Positions 17,682 through 25,467 of a stretch of DNA of 64,000 bases are shown piece by piece. A program made the translations under genes and the position numbers. The stretch is from NCBI RefSeq assembly GCF_900188405.1, contig NZ_FZOF01000032.1:1-64000 (forward strand). The letters run 5' to 3'. Under the pieces are notes generated by a model that was not told the origin of the DNA, did no database searches, and worked only from the letters and a program-made list of their open reading frames with translations. Numbering within the stretch: position 1 is the stretch's first letter; the number at the start of each line of letters is the position of its first letter. Source of the DNA: Actinacidiphila glaucinigra. Its GTDB lineage: Bacteria > Actinomycetota > Actinomycetes > Streptomycetales > Streptomycetaceae.

Positions 17682-18367
17682 GCGGAACCGAAGCGGTAAC
17701 CGAAGCCGCGTACGGTCTGGATGTACCGGGGGGCGCCGCCCAGTTCACCGAGCTTGCCGCGCAGCCGCTTCACGCAGGCGTCCACGAGCCGTATGTCGCC
17801 GTAGTAGCTGTGCTCCCAGACCGCTTCCAGCAGTTGCTGGCGGCTGAAGACCTGTCCGGGCGAGGCCGACAGGGTCAGCAGCAGCCGGAGTTCGGAGGGG
17901 GCGAGGGCGACGGGTTCACCGCGGTGCGTCACCACGAGCCCGGCGCGGTCGACGACCAGTTCCCCGTGCGACTCCGCCCTGGGCCGGAGGGTGTCGGAGA
18001 CCGACGCGTCCAGCCGGCGCAGTACGGCGCGTATGCGCGCGTCGAGCACGCGGGCCTGCACCGGCTTGACCACGTAGTCGTCCGCCCCCGCCTCGAGGCC
18101 CACGACCACGTCGATGTCGTCGCCCTTGGCGGTGACCATGATGATCGGCACCTGGTCGCGGTCCCGTATGCGACGGCACACGTCGAGGCCGGACATCCCC
18201 GGGAGCATCAGGTCGAGCACGACGACGTCCGGGCGGAAGGGGCGGAGCTGTTCCAGTCCGTCCTCACCCGTTCCGGCGGCGAGGACGTCGTGCCCCTGGT
18301 GCCGTAGCCCCAACTGGACGGCCTTACGGACATCTGGGTCGTCTTCGACAATCAGGACTCGTGGCAC
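17678..18367 (-). CDS. OmpR-family response regulator
   Basis: A 229-residue regulator: receiver domain (1-120) with acidic pair DD at 9-10, phospho-acceptor Asp52 (VVLDLMLPG), Thr in VTAKG and Lys in VVKPV, followed by a winged-helix DNA-binding domain ending IQTVRGFGYRF. It should bind direct repeats upstream of its targets, including possibly its own promoter. An inverted repeat CAGCTC-GCGG-GAGCTG (18415-18430) lies upstream. It is the first gene of the three-gene operon and is divergent from the DUF3152 gene. Confidence 0.93.
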   Translation of the reverse strand: MPRVLIVEDDPDVRKAVQLGLRHQGHDVLAAGTGEDGLEQLRPFRPDVVVLDLMLPGMSGLDVCRRIRDRDQVPIIMVTAKGDDIDVVVGLEAGADDYVVKPVQARVLDARIRAVLRRLDASVSDTLRPRAESHGELVVDRAGLVVTHRGEPVALAPSELRLLLTLSASPGQVFSRQQLLEAVWEHSYYGDIRLVDACVKRLRGKLGELGGAPRYIQTVRGFGYRFGSA

Positions 18368-18562
18368 TTCGCCAGTGTAAGCAGATCGCGATCGGCAGCC
18401 GTCCCGGGAAAGGGCAGCTCGCGGGAGCTGTTACAGAAGGGTCATACCCGCGATGCGAGGCGGCTTTCCCGATCGGCGGCGAGCATCCGAAGGGGTGCTC
18501 GTTATCGTTTCGTGATGGTTCGAGCTCATGGCGATCATCTCGGATGACCAGGTTGAGCTGCC

Positions 18563-19420
18563 ATGGATTCATCCCACCGCGCCGGACGCCACCGCCCCTC
18601 CCGTCGCCGGCGCCGTCGGCGCCGCCGGGCCAGGGGCTATCTGGTCGCCACGCTGGTGGTCGGCGGACTGCTCGGCTCCGCCGCGTTCTTCCTGGGCGAC
18701 GGGCGCGGCGACGCCCCGAGCGGTGCGCGGCAGCCGCGCGGCGTGGTGAACGTCACCCCCACGCCCTCGCGTACTCCCACACCCACGCCGACGCCCACTC
18801 CGCCCCCGAAGCCGAAGCCGAAGCCGACCCCCACCGAGATCGACGTCCCCGCGAAGGGCAGCGGCACGTTCGTCACCGCGCGGGCCGGCGGGGAGAAGGT
18901 CGGGCACGGACCGCGGCCGCTCCGCTACGTGGTGAGGGTCGAGACCGGCCTCGACGTCTCGCCGGCCCAGGCGGCCGACGAGATAGCCGACATACTCGCC
19001 GCCCCCCGCGGCTGGACCCACAACCAGGCCTACGCGTTCCAGTTGGTCGGCGCCGGACAGCCCAGCGACCTCACCGTGAGCATCGCGACACCGGGAACGG
19101 CCGACGCCCTGTGCTGGGCGGGCATCCGGCAGGACACCCACGGCGAGTACAACTGCGAGGTCCCGGGCGGGGTCGTGGTCAATCTCAAGCGCTGGGTCGA
19201 GGGCTCGCCCACGTTCAAGGGGCCGATACACGACTACCGGGCGCTGATCATCAACCACGAGATGGGGCACTTCCTGAAGTACACGCACACGACGTGCGCG
19301 GGCCCCGGGCAACTGGCCCCCGTGATGATGCAGCAGATCAAGGGCCTGCACGGGTGCGTCTCCAACGCCTGGCCCTACGACGGCAACGGCCGATTCGTCA
19401 CCGGGCCGCACGTGCCGTGA
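18563..19420 (+). CDS. DUF3152 protein, putative membrane-anchored metalloprotease
   Basis: A 285-residue protein with a very basic N-terminus (about residues 11-24 nearly all Arg), one membrane span (about 25-45), a Thr/Pro/Lys-rich linker (TPTPTP, PKPKPKP; about 65-95) likely to cross the wall, and an extracellular domain with NHEMGHFLKYTH near residue 233. HExGH-x5-H is a zinc-protease-like signature and is the known core of DUF3152. A disulfide-type Cys set (CWAG, YNCE, TTCAG, HGCV) fits export. Function is not established. It lies between two two-component systems and faces away from the first. Confidence 0.85.
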   Translation: MDSSHRAGRHRPSRRRRRRRRRARGYLVATLVVGGLLGSAAFFLGDGRGDAPSGARQPRGVVNVTPTPSRTPTPTPTPTPPPKPKPKPTPTEIDVPAKGSGTFVTARAGGEKVGHGPRPLRYVVRVETGLDVSPAQAADEIADILAAPRGWTHNQAYAFQLVGAGQPSDLTVSIATPGTADALCWAGIRQDTHGEYNCEVPGGVVVNLKRWVEGSPTFKGPIHDYRALIINHEMGHFLKYTHTTCAGPGQLAPVMMQQIKGLHGCVSNAWPYDGNGRFVTGPHVP

Positions 19421-19473
19421 CCCCCGGGACCTCTGGTCGTGGTGGGGCGGCTGTGACGTGAACGTGAAGGGCC

Positions 19474-19504
19474 CGCTGATACACGGTTGATGCCTGGCCG
19501 AGCG
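19474..19504. promoter_or_regulatory. conserved 31-bp site upstream of the second response regulator
   Basis: This 31-bp stretch matches 21657-21687 at 25 of 31 positions without gaps; both share TGATACACG and GGCCGAGCG. Inside it, CTGAT and TTGAT lie 11 bases apart, the spacing usual for OmpR-type regulators. It is about 70 bases before the regulator start. Confidence 0.55.
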
Positions 19505-19574
19505 GCGACGGATGCCCGGCGCGGATCCGCCTCGCGCATCATGGAGAGCCCGTACCTGCGTCCGATGGGAAAAG

Positions 19575-20333
19575 ATGTCGGTTTCCATGAACGAGGGGGC
19601 GGCCGGCCCGCCGCCCGTGGCGGTCCTGCTCGTCGAGGACGACGAGGTGATCCGCCGGTCGGTCACCATGGCGCTGGAACGCTACGGCTACCGCGTCACC
19701 TCGGCCGCCGACGGTCTGACCGGCCTCGAACTGTTCCGGGAGGGCCACCACGACCTGCTGCTGCTGGACGTGATGCTGCCCGGTCTGGACGGGATCGGGC
19801 TGTGCCGCAGGGTCCGGGAGACCAGCATGGATCCGGTCCTGATGATGTCCGCGCGGGGCGACGCCCTGGACGTGGTCTCCGGCCTGGAGGCGGGCGCCGA
19901 CGACTACGTGGTCAAACCCGTGGACACCGCGGTGCTCGTGGCCCGGATCCGCTCCCTGCTGCGGCGGGCGACCTTCACCCCCGCCCCTGCCCCGGCCCCG
20001 GTGGGCCCGGCGGCCCGCACGGAACCGACGGAGCTGCCGCAGGACCCCGGACGGCTCGTCTTCGGCGACCTGGAGATCGACACCGCGGGACTCGAGGTCT
20101 CCCGGGCCGGCGCACCGGTCGCGCTCGCCCCCACCGAACTGCGGCTGCTCCTGGAGTTCGCCGCGAACCCCGGTGTCGTGCTGGACCGGAACACCCTGCT
20201 GCGCAACGTGTGGGACTACGGCTGGGACGGCGACAGCCGCGTGGTCGACCTGTGCGTGCAGCGGCTGCGGAAGAAGGTCGGCGCCGAACGCATCGAGACC
20301 GTCCGCGGTTTCGGCTACAAGTTGCGGCGCTGA
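19575..20333 (+). CDS. OmpR-family response regulator
   Basis: A 252-residue regulator with receiver domain (about 13-130; acidic EDD at 21-23, phospho-Asp65 in LLLDVMLPG, Lys in VVKPV) and a winged-helix domain ending IETVRGFGYKLRR. A 35-residue Pro/Ala-rich linker joins the two. I chose the ATG at 19575 because GGGA lies just upstream; another ATG four codons on is possible. The kinase gene starts 10 bases after its stop. The conserved site upstream, repeated before the carboxypeptidase gene, suggests autoregulation and control of that gene. Confidence 0.92.
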   Translation: MSVSMNEGAAGPPPVAVLLVEDDEVIRRSVTMALERYGYRVTSAADGLTGLELFREGHHDLLLLDVMLPGLDGIGLCRRVRETSMDPVLMMSARGDALDVVSGLEAGADDYVVKPVDTAVLVARIRSLLRRATFTPAPAPAPVGPAARTEPTELPQDPGRLVFGDLEIDTAGLEVSRAGAPVALAPTELRLLLEFAANPGVVLDRNTLLRNVWDYGWDGDSRVVDLCVQRLRKKVGAERIETVRGFGYKLRR

Positions 20334-20343
20334 GGTGGACACC

Positions 20344-21597
20344 GTGCGCGACCTGCTCAACTGGCGTTCGCTGCGCTGGAAGACCGCGCTGCTCGTCGCC
20401 GTGGCCTGCTGTGCGATCGCGATGACCGTCGGGGTGCTGGTCCACCGCAGCACGCTGGCGCGGTCGATGAACGACGGCGGCGCGAAGGCCACGGCGGAGC
20501 TGGAGCGGGCCTTGGCGGACGCCCGGCGCGACGGCGGGTTCCCCCAAGGGCTGGAGACCTCGCCCGCGGCGATGCCCGCCGAACTGCTCGACCGGCTGCA
20601 CCACGGGCCGGGGCCGGGCACCGGCCACGCCACCTGGTACGACGGCGACGGCCCCGGCGACCACCCGCGGATGTGGGCGGCCCGGACGGACGGGGACAGG
20701 CCGGTGGCGATCGCGATCGACATGACGTCCGACCTGCTCACCCGGCGTGCCCTGGACCGGCACATGTGGAAGTACTCCGTGCTCGCGCTGGGCGTCGTGC
20801 TGCCGCTGACGGCGCTCGCGGCCGAGCTGCCCCATCGCAGGCTGCGGCGCGTGGCGCGGACCGCGCGCCGCATCGCGGCCGGTGACCTGGCGGCGCGGAC
20901 CGCCGACGGCCGGGGCGGCCGCGGCGGCGACGAGATCACCGAGATCTCCGCCACGGTGGACTCCATGGCCGACAGCCTGCTCGGGCGCCTGGCGGCCGAG
21001 CAGCGCTTCACCGCCGACGTCGCCCACGAACTGCGCACCCCGCTGATGGGCCTGGTCACCGCGAGCGGGCTGCTGCCCGAGGGGGAGGCCACCGACCTCG
21101 TCCGCGACCGGGTGGGGGTGCTGCGGATCCTGGTGGAGGACCTGCTGGAGATCTCCCGGCTGGACGCGGGCGCCGAACGGGCCGAACTCAGACCGGTCCC
21201 GCTGGCCGAGGTCGTCGAGGAGTCGCTGACCCGTACCGGAATGCCGGCGCGGTTCACCCCGGACGGCGCCGCGTCCGCCAGGACCGACCCGCGCCGGGTC
21301 GACCGCATCGTGGCCAACCTCGTCCTCAACGCCCACCGGCACGGCGGCGCCCCCGTCGAGGTCGCGGTGACGGGCACCACCGTGACCGTACGGGACCACG
21401 GTCCGGGCTTCCCGCGCGAGCTGCTCGCGGACGGGCCCCAGCGGTTCCGCACCGGGGCGTCGGAGCGCGGGCGGGGCCACGGCCTCGGGCTGACCATCGC
21501 GCTCGGCCAGGCCCGGGTGATCGGCGCGGCGCTGTCCTTCGCCAACGCCCCCGACGGCGGGGCCGTCGCCACGCTCCGGCTGCCCGTGGCCGACTGA
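20344..21597 (+). CDS. sensor histidine kinase
   Basis: A 417-residue kinase with spans at about 13-34 and 143-161 around a roughly 105-residue extracellular loop, then HAMP, DHp with His228 (ADVAHELRTP), and HATPase motifs (NLVLNAHRHGG, RDHGPGF, GHGLGLTIA). The GTG at 20344 is preferred since GAGGTGG lies 6-7 bases upstream; the GTG at 20335 has no site. It pairs with the regulator 10 bases upstream. It is shorter than the kinase at 16062 and lacks a canonical F box. The linked carboxypeptidase suggests a cell-wall-related signal. Confidence 0.9.
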   Translation: MRDLLNWRSLRWKTALLVAVACCAIAMTVGVLVHRSTLARSMNDGGAKATAELERALADARRDGGFPQGLETSPAAMPAELLDRLHHGPGPGTGHATWYDGDGPGDHPRMWAARTDGDRPVAIAIDMTSDLLTRRALDRHMWKYSVLALGVVLPLTALAAELPHRRLRRVARTARRIAAGDLAARTADGRGGRGGDEITEISATVDSMADSLLGRLAAEQRFTADVAHELRTPLMGLVTASGLLPEGEATDLVRDRVGVLRILVEDLLEISRLDAGAERAELRPVPLAEVVEESLTRTGMPARFTPDGAASARTDPRRVDRIVANLVLNAHRHGGAPVEVAVTGTTVTVRDHGPGFPRELLADGPQRFRTGASERGRGHGLGLTIALGQARVIGAALSFANAPDGGAVATLRLPVAD

Positions 21598-21620
21598 GCC
21601 ACCGCGGGGCAGGGGTGCGA

Positions 21621-21687
21621 CGGCGTTGCTACACGGCGGCGTTGATACGCGAACGGCGTTGATACACGACGGATGACCGGCCGAGCG
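21621..21687. promoter_or_regulatory. triple repeat and conserved site upstream of the carboxypeptidase operon
   Basis: CGGCGTTGNTACNC occurs three times (21621, 21637, 21654; spacing 16 and 17), and the last copy runs into the 31-bp sequence (21657-21687) shared with 19474-19504. This is a likely binding region for the response regulator encoded upstream. The operon's first ATG is at 21788. Confidence 0.55.
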
Positions 21688-21787
21688 CGGGCGGAGACAC
21701 GGTCACGGCCGGGCCGACATCAGCGGGCCCCACGGTGGGCGGTGTGCGTGAGAGCCACGCCGTGAACCCCGTGGAGGTGCGCCGTCC

Positions 21788-22894
21788 ATGCGCCCAGTCC
21801 CCGAATTCCGCGATCCTGACACGGAGCCTGTCCGGCAGCCGGTGATCGTCGGACCGTGGAATCCGCCGAGCGGTGCACGTCGTCCCCGGCGCGTGCCGGT
21901 CGCGGCCGGTGCCGCCGCGCTGCTCACCCTGATCGTCCTGGGCGCGCTGGTCGTCATCACGAGCCGGGGCGGTGACGGAGAAGGCGTGTCCGGGAGCGGC
22001 GGCCACCACGACGAGCGGTCGGAGCTCCGCCCCCCGGTGTCGCTGCCCTGGCCGGGGGAGGGGCAGGCCAGCGTGCTGGTCGAGGGGCTCGGTGACGGTG
22101 GTGACCTCGGGAACCGGGGCGCGCAGAACCCGGTGCCGATCGCCAGCGTCACCAAGGTGATGACCGCGTACGTGATCCTGCGCGACCACCCGCTGCGCGT
22201 CGGCGCGTCCGGTCCCCGTATCGCCGTCGACCAGCAGGCCTCGGACGAGTCCGTGTCCGGCGTGGAGTCCAGCGTGCCGCTGAGGCTGGGGCAGCGGCTG
22301 GGCGAACGGCGGCTGCTGGAACTGATGCTGATCCCCTCCGGCAACAACGTGGCGCGACTGCTCGCCCGTTGGGACGCGGGGACGCAGGAGGCGTTCGTCG
22401 CCAAGATGAACCGGGCCGCCGAAGACCTCGGCATGGACCGGACCACCTACACCGGGGCCAGCGGCATCGAGCCCACGACCACCAGCACCTCCGGCGACCA
22501 GCTCAAGCTGGCCCGGGAGGTCATGCGCGACCCGGTGTTCAGGGCCGTCGTCGCCCAGCCCAGCACCACCGTGCCCGGTGTGCCCGGCACCGTCCTCAAC
22601 ACCAACACCCTGCTCGGCACCTCCGGGGTGATCGGGCTCAAGACCGGCTCCAGCACCCCCGCCGGCGGCGCCCTGATGTGGGCGGCCAACGCACCCGACC
22701 GCCGCGGACACGGCCATCTCGCCCTCGGCGTCGTCCTCCACCAGCGCCCCGGCACGAGCCCCCAGGAGGGCCTCAACGCCGCCCTGGGAGCCGGCCACAC
22801 CCTGGTGGAGGGCGTACGCCGGTGGGTGGCCGGCCGGCACCGGAGCCGCGTCGGCGGCCGCCGATCTGTCCGGGGACCGGTGAGCCGGCCGTGA
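21788..22894 (+). CDS. D-alanyl-D-alanine carboxypeptidase-like protein (S11)
   Basis: A 368-residue serine-type penicillin-binding protein fold. A cytoplasmic tail and one span (about 38-58) anchor it; the catalytic motifs are SVTK (Ser120-Lys123), SGN (Ser184-Asn186) and KTGS (Lys285). It should trim the terminal D-Ala of peptidoglycan stem peptides outside the membrane. The ATG at 21788 has GGAGG nine bases upstream. Its stop overlaps the next gene as GTGA. It is an N-terminally anchored type rather than the usual cleaved DacA. Position behind a two-component system with a shared upstream site suggests wall-stress control. Confidence 0.9.
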   Translation: MRPVPEFRDPDTEPVRQPVIVGPWNPPSGARRPRRVPVAAGAAALLTLIVLGALVVITSRGGDGEGVSGSGGHHDERSELRPPVSLPWPGEGQASVLVEGLGDGGDLGNRGAQNPVPIASVTKVMTAYVILRDHPLRVGASGPRIAVDQQASDESVSGVESSVPLRLGQRLGERRLLELMLIPSGNNVARLLARWDAGTQEAFVAKMNRAAEDLGMDRTTYTGASGIEPTTTSTSGDQLKLAREVMRDPVFRAVVAQPSTTVPGVPGTVLNTNTLLGTSGVIGLKTGSSTPAGGALMWAANAPDRRGHGHLALGVVLHQRPGTSPQEGLNAALGAGHTLVEGVRRWVAGRHRSRVGGRRSVRGPVSRP

Positions 22895-23877
22895 CCACTC
22901 TCCTGCGCACTCCCGGCGCTCCGCCGGAACCCGCTCGCGAACCACGGCCCGGCAGGTGCCCCGGCATCTGGCGACGTGGACGCCTCCCCGCGGCCCTGGC
23001 GGCGGCGGCCGCACTGGTGATGCTCGGCCACGCCCGCATCCCGGACGGGGCCGGCCATCTCGGCAGCCTCGTCGAGACCTTCCTGCCCTGGACCGGCCTG
23101 GCCGTCCCGCTCCTGATGCTGTGCGCGCTGCTGCGGCGCTCGGCGACCGCAGCCGTCGCCGTACTGCTGCCCGCCGTCGTCTGGTGCTCGCTCTTCGGCG
23201 GCACGCTGGCCGACAAACGGGCGTCCGGCGGGGAGCTGACCGTGGTGACGCACAACGCCAACGAGGAGAACCCGGACCCGGCGCGCACCGCCCGTGCCCT
23301 GGCGGCCTCCGGCGCCGACCTGGTGGCCATCGAGGAGCTGGGCGACAACGCACCGGCGTACAGCGCCGCTCTGCGCGCCGGCCACCCCTACCACACGGTG
23401 CGGGGCACGGTCGGCCTGTGGAGCCGCTACCCGCTCGCCGACGCCCGGACGGTCGACATCGCGCCGTGGCCGCGCGCCCTGCGCGCCACCGTCCGCACCC
23501 CCAAGGGGCCCGTCGCCGTCTATGTCGCCCACCTGCTGTCCGTCCGGTTCACCCCGCTGTACGGCTTCGGCACGAGCGGGCGGGACACCGCCGCGCGCGC
23601 CCTGGCCGCCGCCCTGCGCGCCGAACCGCTGCCCCGCACCCTGCTCATGGGCGACTTCAACGGCACCACGGACGACGGGGCCCTGTCCGCGGTCACCTCG
23701 CAACTGCGGTCGGCCCAGGCCGAGTCGGGCGCCGGCTTCGGTCTGAGCTGGCCGGCGTCCTTTCCCGTGGCCCGGATCGACCACATCCTGGTGCGCGGCA
23801 TGGAACCCCGGTCGGCCTGGACCCTCCCGTCCACCGGCAGCGACCATCTGCCGGTCGCGGCATCGGTCCGGCTGTAG
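22891..23877 (+). CDS. membrane-anchored endonuclease/exonuclease/phosphatase-family protein
   Basis: A 328-residue protein with three hydrophobic segments in the first 110 residues (about 30-50, 57-77, 80-100), then an EEP domain: THNANEENPD, DLVAIEELGDN (catalytic Glu), GDFNGTTDD, RIDHILV and GSDHLPV. The catalytic face is predicted to be extracellular. Such enzymes cleave phosphodiesters in nucleic acids, lipids or lipid-linked precursors; the substrate is unknown. The GTG at 22891 overlaps the carboxypeptidase stop, so the two are coupled. A wall or lipid substrate is plausible from context only. Confidence 0.87.
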   Translation: MTTLLRTPGAPPEPAREPRPGRCPGIWRRGRLPAALAAAAALVMLGHARIPDGAGHLGSLVETFLPWTGLAVPLLMLCALLRRSATAAVAVLLPAVVWCSLFGGTLADKRASGGELTVVTHNANEENPDPARTARALAASGADLVAIEELGDNAPAYSAALRAGHPYHTVRGTVGLWSRYPLADARTVDIAPWPRALRATVRTPKGPVAVYVAHLLSVRFTPLYGFGTSGRDTAARALAAALRAEPLPRTLLMGDFNGTTDDGALSAVTSQLRSAQAESGAGFGLSWPASFPVARIDHILVRGMEPRSAWTLPSTGSDHLPVAASVRL

Positions 23878-24011
23878 GGGCCAGGAAGACCGGGTGGCGG
23901 ACGCGTGGCGTGACGGAGGCCTGCCGCTGCGTGAACCGATACGGCGGTGAACCGGACCGCGCGCCGAGCGGCCGCGGCACTCGCAGGGCGCTGTGCTCGG
24001 CGATTCGACCG

Positions 24012-24036
24012 GAGTCGGATGCCTGAGTTCGGGTAG
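24012..24036 (+). promoter_or_regulatory. possible sigma-B-type promoter
   Basis: GAGT (24012-24015), 15 nt, then GGGTAG (24031-24036) fits the loose GNNT-N14-16-GGGTA pattern of Streptomyces stress sigma factors, upstream of the SPW protein gene. The -35 is weakly constrained, so chance is possible. Confidence 0.3.
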
Positions 24037-24077
24037 AGGGATATGTGAAATGTTCGAAATGGACGGAGATGGTCCGT

Positions 24078-24569
24078 ATGTCCCGGACGCAACCCGGTAT
24101 CGAGCAGCACCCCGATCTGCTGGAACTCCGCGCCGACTACGAGCGCGCGAGCACCACCAACCGGAGTCAGGCCGTGGAGGCCATGGCTCTGCTCACCGGC
24201 ACCTATCTGGCCGCCTCACCGTGGATCGTGGGCTTCAACGCGCTGTTCGGTTTCAACGCGCTGTCGACGATCGCCGTGAACAACCTCATCGCCGGCATCG
24301 CGTACGCCCTGCTGATGGGAGGCGTGGGACGCGGCTTCGAGCGGGCCCACTCTAGGGCCTGGGCGGCGGCGGTCATCGCGCTGTGGACGATCATTTCGCC
24401 GTGGTGCATCGCGGGAAACGTCAGCACCACGCGCACCATCACCAACAATGTCATCGTCGGTGTGATCGGACTGATTCTGGCTCTCGCGGCGGCGTCGCTC
24501 CGTCCGGACAGCGCGCTGCGCAAGCGTCGGGGTTCTCCGGAGCCGGCAGGAGGTCTGCCCAGGACGTAG
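24078..24569 (+). CDS. SPW-repeat membrane protein
   Basis: A 163-residue integral membrane protein with two SPW repeats: ASPWIVGF (about residue 47) and ISPWCIAG (about 103), each within paired hydrophobic helices, four spans in total. The N-terminal 30 residues are polar. Function of SPW proteins is not established; in Streptomyces they often sit among stress genes. The ATG at 24078 is preceded by GGAG at nine bases; an upstream GTG at 24045 is also possible. A strong bidirectional terminator follows. Confidence 0.8.
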   Translation: MSRTQPGIEQHPDLLELRADYERASTTNRSQAVEAMALLTGTYLAASPWIVGFNALFGFNALSTIAVNNLIAGIAYALLMGGVGRGFERAHSRAWAAAVIALWTIISPWCIAGNVSTTRTITNNVIVGVIGLILALAAASLRPDSALRKRRGSPEPAGGLPRT

Positions 24570-24635
24570 CGGGACACGGGGGGCTCGGCCGGCGACGCCT
24601 CTCGCCCGCGTGACCCGGCGCCTCCCGGCGTCGAA

Positions 24636-24667
24636 GAGCCCGGCGCACCGCACGGTGCGCCGGGCTC
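24636..24667. terminator. bidirectional terminator
   Basis: Perfect 15-bp arms (24636-24650 and 24653-24667), GAGCCCGGCGCACCG and its complement with a tight loop, lie between the converging SPW and collagen-like genes. Confidence 0.85.
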
Positions 24668-24679
24668 GGTCGGCTCACG

Positions 24680-25267
24680 TCAGGGCGTGGGCCCGAGCGC
24701 GCAGGCCACGACCACGGTCACGGTGTTGGGGGCCACTCCGGCCGGCACCGCGTTCACCGTCCACCCGGTGGACGGGTTCGCGAACGGGACGCTGGTCACG
24801 ATCGTGGCCCTGGTGACCTGGAATCCGCCGCCGATGGCCAACTCGCCCGCGGGGCAGGACAGCGTGTGGTCGGCGCCGTCCGCCGTGAACGTGGCGACCA
24901 GGGTGTGGGCCCCGGAGAGCCCGCCCCCGGTACCCGGAGGGCCGGCGGGGCCCTGGGGTCCGGCGGGCCCGGCGGGCCCGGTCTGGCCGGGGGGACCTGC
25001 GGGACCGGCCGGTCCCTGCGGTCCCGGAGGGCCGGGGATGCCCGGACGGTTCAGGCAGTAGTTGGGGTAATTGGGGTACGTCGGGTACTGGTAGCACGGG
25101 TGCACGGACCGCTGCTGGACGCCCTGCGCGGTCTCGGCCGCCGCCGTGGTGCCGTCTTCCGCGGGCGCGGAGAACGCCGTGCCCGACACGAAGCAGGACG
25201 CGAGGGCAGCGCTCGCGGCGATCGTCATCACGCGGACTCGGCCGTAGCGTCGCTGTGCCGATGACAT
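24680..25267 (-). CDS. secreted collagen-like repeat protein
   Basis: A 195-residue protein with a signal peptide (basic SSAQRRYGRVR, hydrophobic core, cleavage near residue 35), a Tyr/Pro-rich patch (YQYPTYPNYPNY), about 13 Gly-X-Y triplets of the GPP/GPA type (about 76-115) and a C-terminal globular part (TLSCPAGELAIGGGFQV) with two Cys. The triplets suggest a short collagen-like triple helix, and the C-terminal part could be a trimerising or surface domain. The ATG at 25267 was chosen; ATGs further in would cut the signal. Role unknown. Confidence 0.8.
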   Translation of the reverse strand: MSSAQRRYGRVRVMTIAASAALASCFVSGTAFSAPAEDGTTAAAETAQGVQQRSVHPCYQYPTYPNYPNYCLNRPGIPGPPGPQGPAGPAGPPGQTGPAGPAGPQGPAGPPGTGGGLSGAHTLVATFTADGADHTLSCPAGELAIGGGFQVTRATIVTSVPFANPSTGWTVNAVPAGVAPNTVTVVVACALGPTP

Positions 25268-25467
25268 GGGCCTGGTTATTCGGTACAACACGTCACCTCC
25301 AGGTATGGGTTCTCTGCGGGCGGCCCGTGCCGCCCACCCCGCAGTACGCGGCGGGGACCGTCACGAGGGACGTCGAACCCACAGCAAGGATCACTTTCAG
25401 TGCCCATTCGCGCACGCCGGGTAGCCGAAGGGGTGATGCCGCGCGCCCGGGACCGGCTGGCCGGCTC

